From: Blasia pusilla
Taxonomy: Eukaryota > Marchantiophyta > Marchantiopsida > Blasiales
Direction of reading: 5' to 3'
Assembly (NCBI GenBank): GCA_050084515.1
Contig: CM114274.1
Coordinates: 28,024,001 to 28,088,000 of the forward strand
DNA length: 64,000 nucleotides
Within the stretch, counting starts at the first letter, position 1, and every line of letters starts with the position of its first letter. The notes beneath the pieces were generated by a model. It had not been told where the DNA came from. It searched no databases and saw only the letters and a list, made by a program, of their open reading frames with translations. Both the position numbers and the translations under genes were made by a program. Of the stretch, positions 49,056-64,000 are shown piece after piece.

Positions 49056-52000
49056 GTCAGCCTTCACAGTATAAACAGACAGCACGGGGCATAAATGATT
49101 CAGTCGAGCAACTTTGGCTTGTACGTCGGTGCATAACTTGTGGAACGAGCATGATAAAATGCAAAGAATTTCATGATTATGGACGGCATTACCATTCACT
49201 CTTCCCTCAAAATCTCAATTCCTCCCGAAGAGCAAAGTTCTTGGCATACGATCTCAACTGCTGTTTCACTCGAAGGCACACTGCACCAAAACCAGACCAC
49301 AAAAGTGTGGAGATTCAGCATGACTTGCCATAGAGGTTGGGCGAGAGATTCAGTGGTTCTTTAGCAATCTTGCTGTTCTTTAGTTTTCTCCACCGGCTGT
49401 CCAAGTTTCCCAGGCTCGTATTGCCTTTCCAGCTGACAAATGGTGATTGACAGACATGGCAAATCACCACAGAAACCGGTGAAGTAACTAACTCAAGAGA
49501 CAATGCTCGGGACCGATGAACAAAGCTATAAGTAAATTAAGTCTCGGAATGAACTATGCAACACGTGCACATTTTCAGGATAGACCATGAGATTTCTTCT
49601 AATCTGGGATAGTCGAGTGGAAGTAGCACACAAGGTGGCCCCAGGAGATTCCATGCAACAAACTAGAAGAGGCGCAAATCTCGCGTCTCGTTACGGCGTA
49701 GCAATTAAGACGGGCTCAAATCACCTTAATGTTCGGGAAGGACAGAGAGGAGGGAACAGCAGAGAGGACTCAGAGGAGAGGGCCGCACTCAATTCCAAAC
49801 AGCAAGCCCTCCTCTAGACAGGGAAAGGATTTAATCGCACAGACGACGAATCGAAGAACCGACCGCAATTCCGGCAGCATCCTTTCAGCCCGTAAACTGA
49901 GGGCATCTCACAGACTCACACATCCCCTCACCTCGAAACTCCGCACTGTCCGCAGTCGGAATCGTCCGCTCCGCCGACGAGGTCCTCCAAAGATGAAGTC
50001 ACAAAAGAGTTGAAAGAGCAGGGAATTCAAGAGCACGTGAAGGACGAGCAGGTGGCCGGCTAAACTGGCCAACAAGTCTAGAGTTATGCTCTAGAGTCAA
50101 GTCTAGAGGCACATGCTTGGCATCTTCCTTGCACCTATCAAAAGTCCTTTGGAGACTTCTTTTTGACAATCCAGCTTTTTTTAAAGGAGATGATGAGAGC
50201 AATAGCCAAACCTTTCTTCAATAGTCCCTTATATGACAAGAGGGTCGAATTGATATTCGTTATTAAGTTGACTATAGAGATGATGGGTCTTTTTCACCGA
50301 TGTTGCCGCCGCCACTGCCACTCGTTGTAATAATATCCCGTGTGCCACCACATGGGCTTGCACAAACTTTCGCATAGGATCTGATTTGTCACTAAAATAT
50401 TCTCCGCCGTTGCCACCACCTTAGCCTCCCGTATCATGTAAGGATCAACATGAATAAGGGAATCTCGCATGGAATAGTACAGCTCCCTTGGCACGTGGAA
50501 GCCACTCTTGTGAGCAATACAAAACATGATATCTCGGTGAGTAGCAATCCTCTCATCATTCCCAACTGGATAACGTGCCAAATGCACACAAAGAGGTGCA
50601 CACTCCGATAACATTTACAGTGCGTCGAACCAACCACCAATGGTCGGGGGAGGCTTAGTTGAAACAACATCGCTATGATGTAGGTAAGTGGTGCGATACA
50701 GAAAATCGAGATGAGGGGGCGAGCCCCATGAGCTGCCCCCTTCTTGGAGCAAGAGCAACTACAGGACCGAACGTCCATGGGAATATCCCCATCCAACATA
50801 ATGCCTCTAAAGACCGCCTCAAAGTGGGCTTCCATCAAAGAAGATTGGAGCCCTGACTACCCAAAGGTAACTAAGGAGGAGAACATGGGGAGAACGACTT
50901 TGGCCTCAACTAGAAGGGAATGTCTATAGGCTTTGAGGGAAGACTGTAGTAGGAAAAGACCATCTTCAACCTAGTATTGTGGAAGGAAGGGTCTATCTCT
51001 TACCATAAATCTAGAACAAACAAGGGGTGCTCCAATGGCCCAACTCCCTAAAAAGCCAAGGGCGCCACTAACTCAATCGAGAGAATATCTACTTTGCCAA
51101 AGACAATTGGTGATCGCCATGAAACTCGAGACAAAGTCCGGGCTAGTAGATGGGACTCCCAAGACGCAAAGCCCTTTGACACGTATCATGAACTTGTTAG
51201 GTAAATAAAGATCATCGGTTAGGCTTGATGGAGACCATGCCTTGCACTTTCCTACCTTCACCGCGAAGCTGACATATGTCAACTGGACAAGAAAGTTTTG
51301 GAATGCATGGACGAATGGATCTCTAGGCCAAAAATATGAATATCTTCTGCCAACAAGGGGAAACTACAACCTAGGAAAGCCTCCACCGTGTAGAGAACCG
51401 CTCGATAATGATGAGCAAGTATTCAGTAACTAGCGATAACTAGCATGATGAGCAAGTATTGATCATGAACCATATCATGGAGTTAGAGAGACCAAGTATT
51501 TTTTATGAAGACTAGTCTATCAATTCAAAAGATTTGTCATGTGAATATGCATCACTACCAACATACATCGAGATCCATCTAACTATGAGTATCTATTTAC
51601 AAATGAATGATTAGAGACACCCCAATATAAATCCGGATGTAAAATCATATATGAAATCCATATGCTTCATTCAAGCATCAACTCAAGATACACAATATTA
51701 CACCCTACTATAGCAATAAGAGACAAACATGAAATAACTATCAATGTGTGATTATGTACCGACATGTTTGCCCATAGCACTAAGGACATCATATATATTT
51801 CTTGGAAAAAAAAGTCAAAAGTATTTAAAATATTCTAAAATTTTAAGAATCTAGTTTAAAGCAATTTTGACATTGCTTTAAGAAGACATCAAATTTACAT
51901 TTCTTTTCTTTTATATGCCTTACTTGTGGGGAAGACAATTCCTTCATATAGTCTTCTTTCATCCCAATAACTCCATTTAGAACATTTATAGCACTTTCTA

Positions 52001-54081
52001 TTGTTACCTTCCATTAACTATTCTTATTATTAATTTATATTAATATTGTCAAAGTTCATAAAATGATTAGAAGACTATAATTAATAGTCGAAGTGAATTT
52101 CTTTGAAACATGTAGTAACCTTTAAAAAAAGGAAGATTTAATAAATAGATAGATTAAGGGATGTAGGCTAAGATTTAATTTCTTTCCTAAAAAAAGAAGT
52201 GGAAATTACGGAAATTTTTTCAAATAGGAAAGGAAGGGAAGTAGTTTACTTTCAAATTAAAGAGACTGTGACTGACTTTTTTTTAACAAAATGAGGTGGA
52301 TAGAAGATTCTCTAATAATGGAAATTCAAATAAGAAAGGAAGGGAAGTAGTTTACTTTCAAATTGAAGGGATTGTGATTGAATTTTTTCAACAAAATGAG
52401 GTGGATGGAAGATTCTCTAATAATGGAAATTTGTTGTAGGGTTTAAAATGTCAAACCAAATTAAGAATGGAATAAAATATTCAATTTTTAATAACTGGGA
52501 CTTTTTAGAAATAAAATAAAGTATTGTGTGTAAACTAGTCTTTAATGATTCTCGATATATCCACTTTATTATAAAATAAACCTCAAAAGAGGACAAAGAA
52601 AATTAATAACATCTCAAAAGTAGAATAAAAATGCATAAAAGAATGCAAAAAGAAAATGGCAACTAGCCAACATAAAACACCCACTCCACGATATACACCA
52701 TTGATAGCCTGAAATAAATCTGACAAGAACAAGAATGGTTGGTCAGACATGAATGACGACGAGGTTAGCGACCTCCCACCACCTCCGCACGACGTGTCGA
52801 TGTCAAAGCTTGTGCACATTCTAAGGCCACTAAGATGCATTGCCGAAAATAAGTAGTAACTACGAAGAGAAGGACTATGGGAAGCGACAAGGTGATGATT
52901 CTCGAAAGAATGATGAACACATGTTTGTAAAAATATCAAAAACACGTATAAATGACCGAATACTTCCATTTATGATTACATCCTTCCTAACAACTAGATT
53001 TCTTCAAGATGTGAAATTTTTATGAGTTGAAGAGACGCATTACTACACATCTTGATAAGAAAGAAAAATCTTTAAGAACGATTGTTACATCTTTTAATTT
53101 GCAAGAGTAAAAGACCTTTCTATAAAAGGGGAGAAGAGAGGCCGTAATCTTTGAATTGGGTGCTCTACTCTCTGCTTCTTCAGTGTGAATCCAAAACAAT
53201 ATTCCCGGGCCACGCATTGACGCCACGGCGTCCTAACTATCTTGCCTCTTTCACAATTCAACTCACGAACCGCATTAAATATGTATTCGCTGCAGCGAGA
53301 AACTGAAGTAAAACTATGGTTCCTAAGACTCGTGTGGATTCCTTTCCTTCGTCTTCCCCTTTACTCTGCGGGATAGATTCCGCATATTTTATCCTTGGTG
53401 TCTAATATCTTTGGCTCTTGGAAATTTGGTCGCCCTTTCCACTACTGTACTGTCTAGAGTCTCTCCTCGATCCGGAAAATAAGAACCTGCACGTATTCAC
53501 CAGCGCAGGATCTGGAGCGAACGATCAAGAACTCACCTTCAATTCAAGCAACCTGTACGTCCCTTCCTTACCCTGTTTGAATTGTGCACAAACTTCAGAT
53601 GTGAAAACTACACCAAGAGCAAACCAACCCGGCGACTTGGATGACTCTGGGGTTCCTAAAACTGCTCCTTCTCCAGTCACAAGTTATCTCTGTAATGATT
53701 TGTATGGGATGGATAACTGCACCGCGTGGTAGTATTGTTAAACAGATGTCTCTGCAATGTACACCTTCGGTCAAGTCTCTTGCAACTTGTATTTCAGAAG
53801 CAATAACATCTAACCCAAACTCACTCGGCAACGTATAGAGGCTAGCTGACCTAAATCCATTCTATTTTCTGTGAGCGCGTGAGTTACACTTTAGTGTCTA
53901 CTCTGGTGTGCGATTTCACCCAAATTACGCGAGGCTTGGCACAACCAAGAATCCGACTCCACATCCTACAGACACTTTTCTCATATGTTAATATGTCCCT
54001 GCTATGCTTTCCTCCTCCTCAGTATTCTAGTCAAAACCTGACTACTGTCGCTTTGGTGCTTACACCTACATGCTTCTCTAG
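49056..54081. other. Copy-2 counterpart of 6,265-11,304
   Basis: Upstream region of the oxidoreductase, the R1-like remnant (50.0-51.4 kb), AT-rich DNA with the 106-base tandem repeat (52.2-52.4 kb) and the downstream flank of the zinc-finger gene. No extra gene. Confidence 0.6.
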
Positions 54082-57000
54082 CTACAATGCATTGTTTGTG
54101 GAATAGTTGTTAGCATAAGATTGTCTTGATCGGCCTTGCTTCTGGCCAGTGCTGTTTTGGGGATGCCGTGGTTGTAAGTTGGCACCTTTATTGCGCCTGC
54201 GACCGAAACTGACTACTGTAGGAATGTCATCCACTGATTTGGAAACAGTGCTGAGCCTTGATACTGCTGCAGTTAGACTGTCTACATCCATGGCTCCCAT
54301 AGATTCTGCACTGTGAGGGAAAGACGAGTTTTGATCTTCCTGCCCATCCTCTATCATTTGTGCATCTAAATGACCCGAGGTTTCTCCCGCAGCTAGAAGT
54401 TCAGAGGGCTTTTTCTGCTGTAATGTTGACATTCCTGGTTTCTTCTGTGACACTGGTGGCTCCGGTTGCTTATATGCATGCTGCTGTTTTCGCTGCCGCT
54501 GCCGTTGAGATAGGTGTTTCTTCGAATGGAACCGGAAAGATCTGGGAAACTGATGTTTATCCACCAAATGCTGCAGTCTTCTGGGATCACTTTGGAATCG
54601 CCCAGGGCATCCTTCCACCAAGCATTCATACTGCAATAATTAAACAATGACCAAATATCAGCAGAAAGTCGAAGAAACAAACCTTGTATCCACAACTGCT
54701 CAGACAATCACGTCATCCACTTGAGCTAGTTAGAGGACAGCAAACCAGTTCATGTAGTAGTTTGTGCGAAACTCCAATGAGGGTTTTTGTTTGTTTGCTT
54801 TTGTTGGTCCAAATGACAAAGTTCCGTAAGACTATCGTCGGTAACCTCCTTGGCTGATTTTCCAAGAAGTTCTCAGTTCAACTTGGTTTAGAAGCGAACT
54901 TAAGGTTTCCTGGAAAATAGGAATTTTTTTCTTAAAGCCAGGAAAATATTCGAAGTGATGTAAGGGCGTTGAGACTGCTCATCAATTTTCATGTTAGAAA
55001 ATCAACCTGTTTCTAAGCTGTTTAGAACAGGCTTTGGATTGGCCTTCGACAAGATGCACTACGGACGGACTGACTTCCTTCCAACCGTAGGTTCTGACAG
55101 TTCTTCCTTCCATATTCATTCCAGTTGAAGATCCTACTGCCTTCTTGACGGTCTGGGGTTTCCGACACGTAGCTTAGCACTGGAATTTGTTTGCGGAACC
55201 AAACTTCACGACTGACATTTCTCTCCCAACCTCCTACACCAATGACGTTTTTACTTCCTGTGCAAATGGACGGATTGGCGTTTTAGTGTAGATTCCACCC
55301 TTCCAAACGATATGTAAAGATAAGAGCCAAGTAGAATTCGTACCATGGGGTAGTTTCGAGCAACTTTGGCCTGAAAGAATGAGTCATGCGTCTCTGATAC
55401 GTGCAGATTTAAGAGCCGCGTTGTGGGGAAAACAATGGAACACACAGAGCATCTTGCCGTGTGTCGGACAGCATAATGAGCCTCCAAGTCTGCCAACAAT
55501 TTCAATTTTACCCACATCCAACAATGGGACAATGGATTTGCCTGCATTCAGACATAGCTGCAAAAATTAAGTGGATTCCTACGACTCAATTAAACTGATC
55601 ACGACAGACACCCAAAGCACATATTCGAACTGCTCATATAGAATATACATGGATGATTACATCAAATACAGTACTGGAACGTTGAGGAAGATGTATGGAA
55701 TCAGTTCGTGTAGATTACTTACAAGATTTCTTCCTCTTCAAGACGACTGATGAGAGTTTTCTCCTCTTCAGTGATGTTAAGAGAAACCTGCGTTGAAACA
55801 TTGAAGTTATATCCCTGACTAGATCCTCCTCTCGAAAATTTCAAATTTGAATCCGCTAGATCGTAAAAAGAGGGCGAGGGCTCATAAGGAAGGAGGATTT
55901 TCTAATTACAACCTGCTGAACGTAGGGATTCAATCAATGCTTAGGTGAGTCGGCCCTGATCTAGGCACCAGATCATTTCTTCAATGTGCTACTAGCAATA
56001 GGGAAGCGCCACGGACACTCGAGTCTCTGTAGTAGTGGTGAAATCAGGTACAAGGTTCAAAAATAGCTTCAAGTTTGGTTTCCGTGCTCAGTGTGTTCTT
56101 GAATGACGAAGGCTAAGAGTTGACTGGTCTTGTACCACTCCAGGCTAGTATCTTGGTGTGGTCTTTATCAGGTAGTGATCACGGAGTTCCAGCTTCTACG
56201 ATCATTTGCCTTCGCTACGATCTCAAATAACATCCAAAAACAGTTCTAAATCTGGACGATTAGTCTTCTCTCCGAATACGTAGGATAGAGGAAAGCTGTT
56301 AACTAGGTGACGAATATTTCAAGGGTTAAAATCTCGAGCGCTTTATCTCAGACATTTTCAGAGAACGATCATAACGGTGAATTTCTTGTAGAAGAACATC
56401 ATCTCCACCACGAAAGTAGTGTTGCGACGTCTCGAATTGATATTATTGACACAATCAAACCCTACCACTCCAGACCAGACTTCGAATGAAATTGGTCACT
56501 GCGTGCCATCGATGGACAGAGAGAAAAAGGTCTGCTATCCAAATTCGGGTAGGGCTTCAACGTCATCACAACACCTTAAAGTGGAGTGAGCTGCGTCCAG
56601 AATTGTAGCTGAATATAGGCCTTCCACCAGTCTCTAGAGTCATGATTAAAGAACGACTCTCATCTCTGTTATGTGTTCAGCATAAAAAGGTCACTGCCAG
56701 TGGGCTCAACTATGTTCTCCCCAGATAAAAGGGGAATCCGTGTGACAACGCCATCGGCAGCTGCGGAACAGTGACTGTGCATGCAGATTTTTCCACATAA
56801 GGAGTCCATTGAAGCCATAAACTGTCCTTGTGCTTACGATGAATGGCTGTAATTTTTGCCAGAAAGGTGGTCACAGAAATATTACTTGGATCAACAACTT
56901 CATGCCCAGATCTCTCAACGCCAAGTGAGTGCGGCCAGATGGATGGATATCAAGTGAGGGTTCTATACGCGTAGCAAGCAGCTTTAAGCAGAAGGAGGCC

Positions 57001-57389
57001 ACTCAAAGACTTAGAGAAAAATACACCTATGGACCGGGTAAAGCATCAGCTAACAATAGTTTCCCCTCGACTCGAAATTCAGAAGGCGACGAAGAGACAA
57101 AGCTTATCAATGATGAGCAAGGATTTGTGCAATTGTTAAGCGTACACTACAGCTCAGAAGCCATCACCACGAAGTCCAGGAAAATGGAGTAAACGCGACA
57201 ACAGTCACTGACCTGCTTAGCCTGAAGCTCTCGCTCAAGGTTACCAGCAGAGAAGAAGGCATTATTAGCTCCAAATTTTCGTCTCACCGCGACCCAGGAT
57301 GGAAACTCGCTCTGCCTCTCACTCCCCCTTTCCTTGTCGTCCTCCATTCTCTCCCTCTGCTCTCTTTCGTCAGAGTCGTCCTCACTCAC
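54082..57389 (-). pseudogene. Second copy of the ZNF511-like gene, one frameshift
   Basis: Exons at 57389-57213, 55787-55723, 55541-55344 and 54630-54082 mirror copy 1. Exon 3 is 198 bases instead of 199: one C is missing in the CCCC run (now CCC at 55,511-55,513), next to the first zinc-finger cysteines, so translation shifts before fingers 1-3. The other exons appear unchanged and exon 4 keeps its full open frame. As with the oxidoreductase copy, the loss is in a homopolymer and may be a consensus error. Confidence 0.8.
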
Positions 57390-57949
57390 ATCGCCTGCCT
57401 GATCATCTTAACCGCCTACGAATTCTTACTTCCCTCCACGATCCCCTCCCTCCCTAGCACCCGACGACCGCATCCATTTCCTCCACGCCATCACCAACGC
57501 GTCAATTCACTCGCCCCCACTCCCTAAACTCTCCTTTCAGATTTGCTCATCCGTCAGACCACATCTCAACAATCCAATCTCACCACATCGCCATCCCTGC
57601 TCTCCGAGCTCCGCCTGCTTTCCAATCCACCGCGATGATCGGCCACTGCAGCTCACGGTGACTTCCCAGAGAGATCCCTTAAGGGCCTTCTTGATTCAAA
57701 CACCCAAATGCTGCCCGCTCCGAATTTTGAATTCTTCATATGAGGCTCGTTCACGCCCCGGATTTGTGAGCCTGGCTTACGAAACCGCTCTACTTTAACC
57801 AGGCTGTAGAGCAAACCGCCGGAACTTCCACGCGAGGCTGGTTTGGTGCGGATGCTGTCTACCCTCAAATCTATCCCCACTCACCTTTTTTATTCGGGGT
57901 TTCTATCCTTCTCAACAACCAGATCCTTAGTCCGTTTTGTCGCTCTTTA
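57390..57949. promoter_or_regulatory. Copy-2 upstream region of the ZNF511-like gene
   Basis: Same as 14,611-15,180, but about 14 bases (gataagtacttag region) are missing near 57,947, exactly where the Helitron-like array begins. Confidence 0.35.
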
Positions 57950-58890
57950 TTACACGTCTATGTAATTATAAATATATATTACATTTTTATTTCCCGTATT
58001 TAAGAGTTAGTGTATAGTTTGTGAAGGGATGAGTTTAATGATGTTGTACACCAATTAAAAAAAATTCTACTCGCATTATGTGAAACATTTTTTTTTGCCC
58101 GATTGTAATGTGGCAAACACATAGGTGTTTGCAAATGAGGAGGGCACTCTCCCATAATAATGTAGACTAGTAAGGTGTATGTGCGATGCACGGAATACAA
58201 AAAAGTGTTTAAGAGTTAGCGCATCGCCCGTGAAGGGTAAAGATTAATGATGTTGCACATAACTTCAAAAAAATTTCTTCCTACTTGTAGTAGGTGAAAT
58301 ATTTTCTTGATGCCCAGTTGCCATGTGTCAAGCAGAGAGGTGTTTGTAAATCCAGAAGGCACTCTCCCATAATAATAATAATATAGATATAGATATAGAT
58401 TTTTCTTGGGAGCATACCCAAGAACCGGCAATCTATATTATTATTATGGGAGATAAGATATAGCCCGTGGAGGAAGAGGTGAAGGGAAAAGATTGATGAT
58501 GCTGCACACAAATTCAATTTTTTTCTTGTTGCCAGTAACACTGAAATATTTTCTTGCTGTCTCATTGCCATATGTCAAGCAGAGAGATGTTTGCAAATCA
58601 AGAAGGCACTCTCCCATAATAATATAGATATAGATTGCTGGTTCTTAAAAGTGCGGGACGCTGGAGTGCACCCAAGAATCGGAAATCTACATTATTATTA
58701 TTATGGGAGATAGTCAATAGCCTGTGGAGGAAGAGATGAAGGGAAAAGATTGATGATGCTCCACATAAATTCATTTTTTCCTTGCAACCAGTAACATGTG
58801 AAGTATTTTCTTGTTGTCCCATTGCCACATGTCAAGCAGAGAGGTGTTTGCAAATCAAGAAGCCACTCTCCCATAATAGTATAGATTATA
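57950..58890 (-). mobile_element. Copy-2 Helitron-like / fold-back array
   Basis: Counterpart of 15,180-16,135 with small differences, including a changed spacer in one inverted junction (58,645-58,665). Confidence 0.6.
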
Positions 58891-59149
58891 TACACGTTCG
58901 TATTCTCACAAGTAATTTATTAAAATTTTATTTTATATGACACACATAAATATCACATGTCCTACATTCCTTAGTTTAGACATATGGAGAATTTCAAAGT
59001 GTCCTCATTTGGGAAACGCTCCTCCAATAATAGTATATATTGCCCTACTATCATCGCGTAACTTTTTGGCATTTATTCCTTTGGATGTCACGTGGCCTCG
59101 GAAGGTTTAATGGGGGTAGTGCATCCATTTTCTTATAAAGTTTTTTTGA

Positions 59150-60111
59150 AAGTCATAAAGGAAAGATAAGAAATGTAAAAAGAAAACCAACTCAACAAGT
59201 TGTACGACTGACATTTTGAAAAAAAAAACTGAAAAAGAATTCTAGTGGTTAGGCACATGCGAATAGACGACAAGGTGAGTAGCCTCAAACCACATTATCT
59301 CGACATATCAACGCCATGTAGTTGCTCTTGTCCAACAATGTATCTTGGAATGTGAGCCACCGATACAACCTCCTAATCACATCGTGATTAATGTTCATTC
59401 TCCACCATATACATATCGAGACTATGGAGACCCTTTGCATCAATGGCCTCCCACATGGATAAATTTAGCACACCTAGAAGACAAGGATGAGGGAAGTTCA
59501 AGGCCTAACGCAAAGTTGTTGAGAAAATACTTCAAGGAAGATGAAATGGAAGAATAAGAAGATTTGTAGTAAGCCATGCCCATGCTATTGCACACATGAA
59601 CCCAAATGAGCTTAATGAGTGGAAAAGGATGCCTCCATAAGAATGCTAAAAAGTTGATTTGGCGCGAATTCTCAAGATAAGCTCTTGAATTCGATCAAGC
59701 CCTTCTAAAACCAATTGATTGAAAGGGGGTAAAATTGCTTATGTAGCAAGTGGAAGAAGAGCCAAGGTAGATGTGAGATTTTGTTGGAATAATAGACCCC
59801 TACTCTGAGAGGCCATGATCTACCAAGATAGGTGCATCTTCTTGGAGAAACCTTGAAATCATAATTAGAGCAACCTAACTCCCCCCAAAATTTACTAGTG
59901 CAGATGCGACTATGTAGGAAAGCCCTACATTTCCAAAGAAAAGACAAGATAGCTTGCCATGAAGCCAAGACACCATCATCTCCCTCAAATGTATTTGGAC
60001 CAAGAAGTTGATCGAGAGTTTCCATGATAGAATTATCAAAAAGACCAACCTATGTAAGAATTCGAAAGTGGGAGGACAAGTGCAAAGAATGTAGGAGGGA
60101 CGTTTTAGAAA
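59150..60111 (-). repeat. Copy-2 R1 element, left part
   Basis: Counterpart of 16,390-17,360, with many 1-base deletions relative to copy 1. R1 resumes at about 61,733-61,880. Confidence 0.55.
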
Positions 60112-61732
60112 ATATCGGAATAGTACATCAGTTAACTTCTTTTCATCTCCTTTTTGTGAGACTAAAGAAATATCGGAATAGTACATTAGTTAACTTCTTT
60201 TCATCTCCTTTTGTGAGACTAAAGAAACAGGGCACTTTGCATTATTCCCAACAATAACAACGATGGGCTCTTGTAGAGGCTGTAAGAAGCTATACCAATC
60301 CTTATGATTGGTCATATGCCTAGATGCTCCACTATCGAACACCCATGCATCTTCACTCTTTGACTTAGTGGAATGTTCTGCCTGTGTGCAAAACTCTTCG
60401 ATTGCTACCCAAACATCTACTTCATGTTCTTCTAGTTCTACAAAATTTCCAGACTCCTTCTTAGGTCTTAAACAACCGTTCTTCTCATCCTAACTCCTCT
60501 TTCTACAATCTTTGATAGGATGACCTAGCTTACCACAATAAAAGCATTTGAAGGCTTTCCTTGGAAATTTCTTCTTGACATTTGAACTGTAATCTTGATT
60601 TCTACCTCTCTATACGTTGGCAGTAAATGTTGCATCACTTCCTCTCTTGCTTTGAAGCGCATTTCTTCTACCAACATTGCACTAAATTGTTCAAAAGTAA
60701 GTGACGGGTCTTACTTGAGAATTCAATGCAAAGGATGTGAAATTGTCATACCTTGGAGGAAAATCCATATGCACCGACGTGCCAAATCTTTGCTAGACTT
60801 TGAAATTCCTACGGATGCCATCTGATCTTGAAGATTCTTGCTCCGCGCTTTCTCCTTCTGAAAATTCTTGACGCGTTAGCCGATTCTCCGTTTTGAATCC
60901 GAGTCTCATTTTTCGTTTCATATTGATTCTTCGAATGTTCAACGCCTCAACAAAGAATGGTTGTATGTTGAATAAGAGTCATGACGAGAATCAATTACAT
61001 TCGTAATAATTGCATATAGAGCATCAACGTTTCTACATTTCCATGCCAACAATACAACAGGACCGATATCACCGGATAGATGAACATGCGTAACTCAAAG
61101 TAGCTTGTGGATTCGAATCCACCCATGGTCGTCTCCCGGATCTCAAATGATTCGAGTAAAGTTCTCATTTTGAACTTCCACAATGTATAGTTAGACCCAT
61201 CTAACTTCCCTTCACTCACTGGAGGAGGACGAGCACCAATTGACGATTTAAGTAGCCATCTCTCAAGATTTTGTGCAAACACACTAGATCTCCATATACA
61301 AAATGCTGGAAAACCTATGATTCTAATATCATTTGAGAAAACAGTAAAGTGACGAAATCATGAAATCTTTACAAAACTTAGATACAAAGTGGCCTAGTCC
61401 GTCCGTGAGCTCCAGAAGAGCTTCAAAGGAACTCCTGAACATGGAGATAACTCGACATACGAGAATACGCTATCACGCGGCTCCGACTATTTCACTACTC
61501 GAAACTAGGTTGTTACCTATTTTTCTTCGCTTTTATTGATAGAAAAATTTAGGATAGGATTATCCAATATAGGGTTGGATAATCATAGTAATGCTACTCC
61601 TGAAACCACCTATGTCATATTACTATGACTCCTTCGACGTCTAAGTCGGAACAATCAATCTAGGCTTCTCCTCATACAAGGGGGCCGATCAAATTAATGG
61701 TGCTCAGAGAAGTGGATGTTGAGAATCCAACA
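60112..61732 (-). mobile_element. Copy-2 truncated Ty1/copia element
   Basis: Counterpart of 17,361-18,993: LTR start at 61,732, gag start region near 61,250, zinc knuckle near 60,530 and protease near 60,330. It has far more small indels than the flanks, including several in gag, so its frames are broken more often. Confidence 0.75.
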
Positions 61733-61879
61733 AATCCCATAAGCCACTTAGGGATCCCCCCAGATGAAGTAACAAATGAAGCTCTTCTACATCTTTCAAA
61801 AAAAGATGCTTAAAGGCCTCATCCATGTACTTGAAGACATAATTGAAAAGGAGGCTTATCTATAGCTAATAAACGAAAA

Positions 61880-63919
<2,040 letters not shown>

Positions 63920-64000
63920 TTTCTTAAGCCTACCTTGTAATGGTTTTCATATGCTTTCATACTCTTGTATGAAAGCACCTTAGGTTGAGGGGGTATAGAC

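Overview
The window looks like nuclear DNA of a land plant. Protein-coding genes are sparse, have many introns with GT-AG boundaries, and sit in AT-rich DNA full of decayed mobile elements (Ty1/copia, LINE endonuclease, PIF/Harbinger transposase, Helitron-type ends, several unclassified repeat families). Nothing prokaryotic or organellar was seen. The sequence does not let me name the species.

The dominant feature is a repetition with a period of about 42.8 kb. Bases 1-21,266 reappear in the same order and orientation at 42,808-64,000. The window cuts both copies, so neither outer boundary is visible: this may be a segmental duplication of at least 21.2 kb, one and a half units of a tandem repeat of about 42.8 kb, or two haplotypes or overlapping contigs joined during assembly. 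Most differences are 1-base length changes in homopolymers, and the clear coding breaks are all in the right-hand copy.

Layout of copy 1: unclassified repeat (1-400); unassigned DNA (400-2,217); a 12-exon Gfo/Idh/MocA-family oxidoreductase gene on the minus strand (2,218-6,264); repeat remnants and AT-rich DNA (7.2-10.1 kb); a 4-exon three-zinc-finger gene like ZNF511, minus strand (11,305-14,610); an array of small Helitron-like/fold-back elements (15.2-16.1 kb); repeat family R1 interrupted by a truncated copia element (16.4-19.1 kb); AT-rich DNA ending in a (GA)n tract (21.1 kb).

The single-copy middle (21.3-42.8 kb) holds a PIF/Harbinger remnant (22.2-23.2 kb), a 9-exon histidine acid phosphatase gene like lysophosphatidic acid phosphatase ACP6 on the minus strand (25,914-31,444, with repeats inside its first and last introns), GC-rich repeat blocks (33.7-35.1 kb), a LINE endonuclease remnant (35.6-37.3 kb), and a decayed intronless locus encoding a protein-kinase-like domain followed by a charged and Cys/His-rich protein (38.4-42.1 kb) next to an R1 element. 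Copy 2 then repeats the oxidoreductase and zinc-finger genes with frameshifts.

The three conserved genes are unrelated housekeeping-type genes with no sign of acting together. Exon models were built by hand from splice signals, reading-phase agreement and family resemblance; no search was run.
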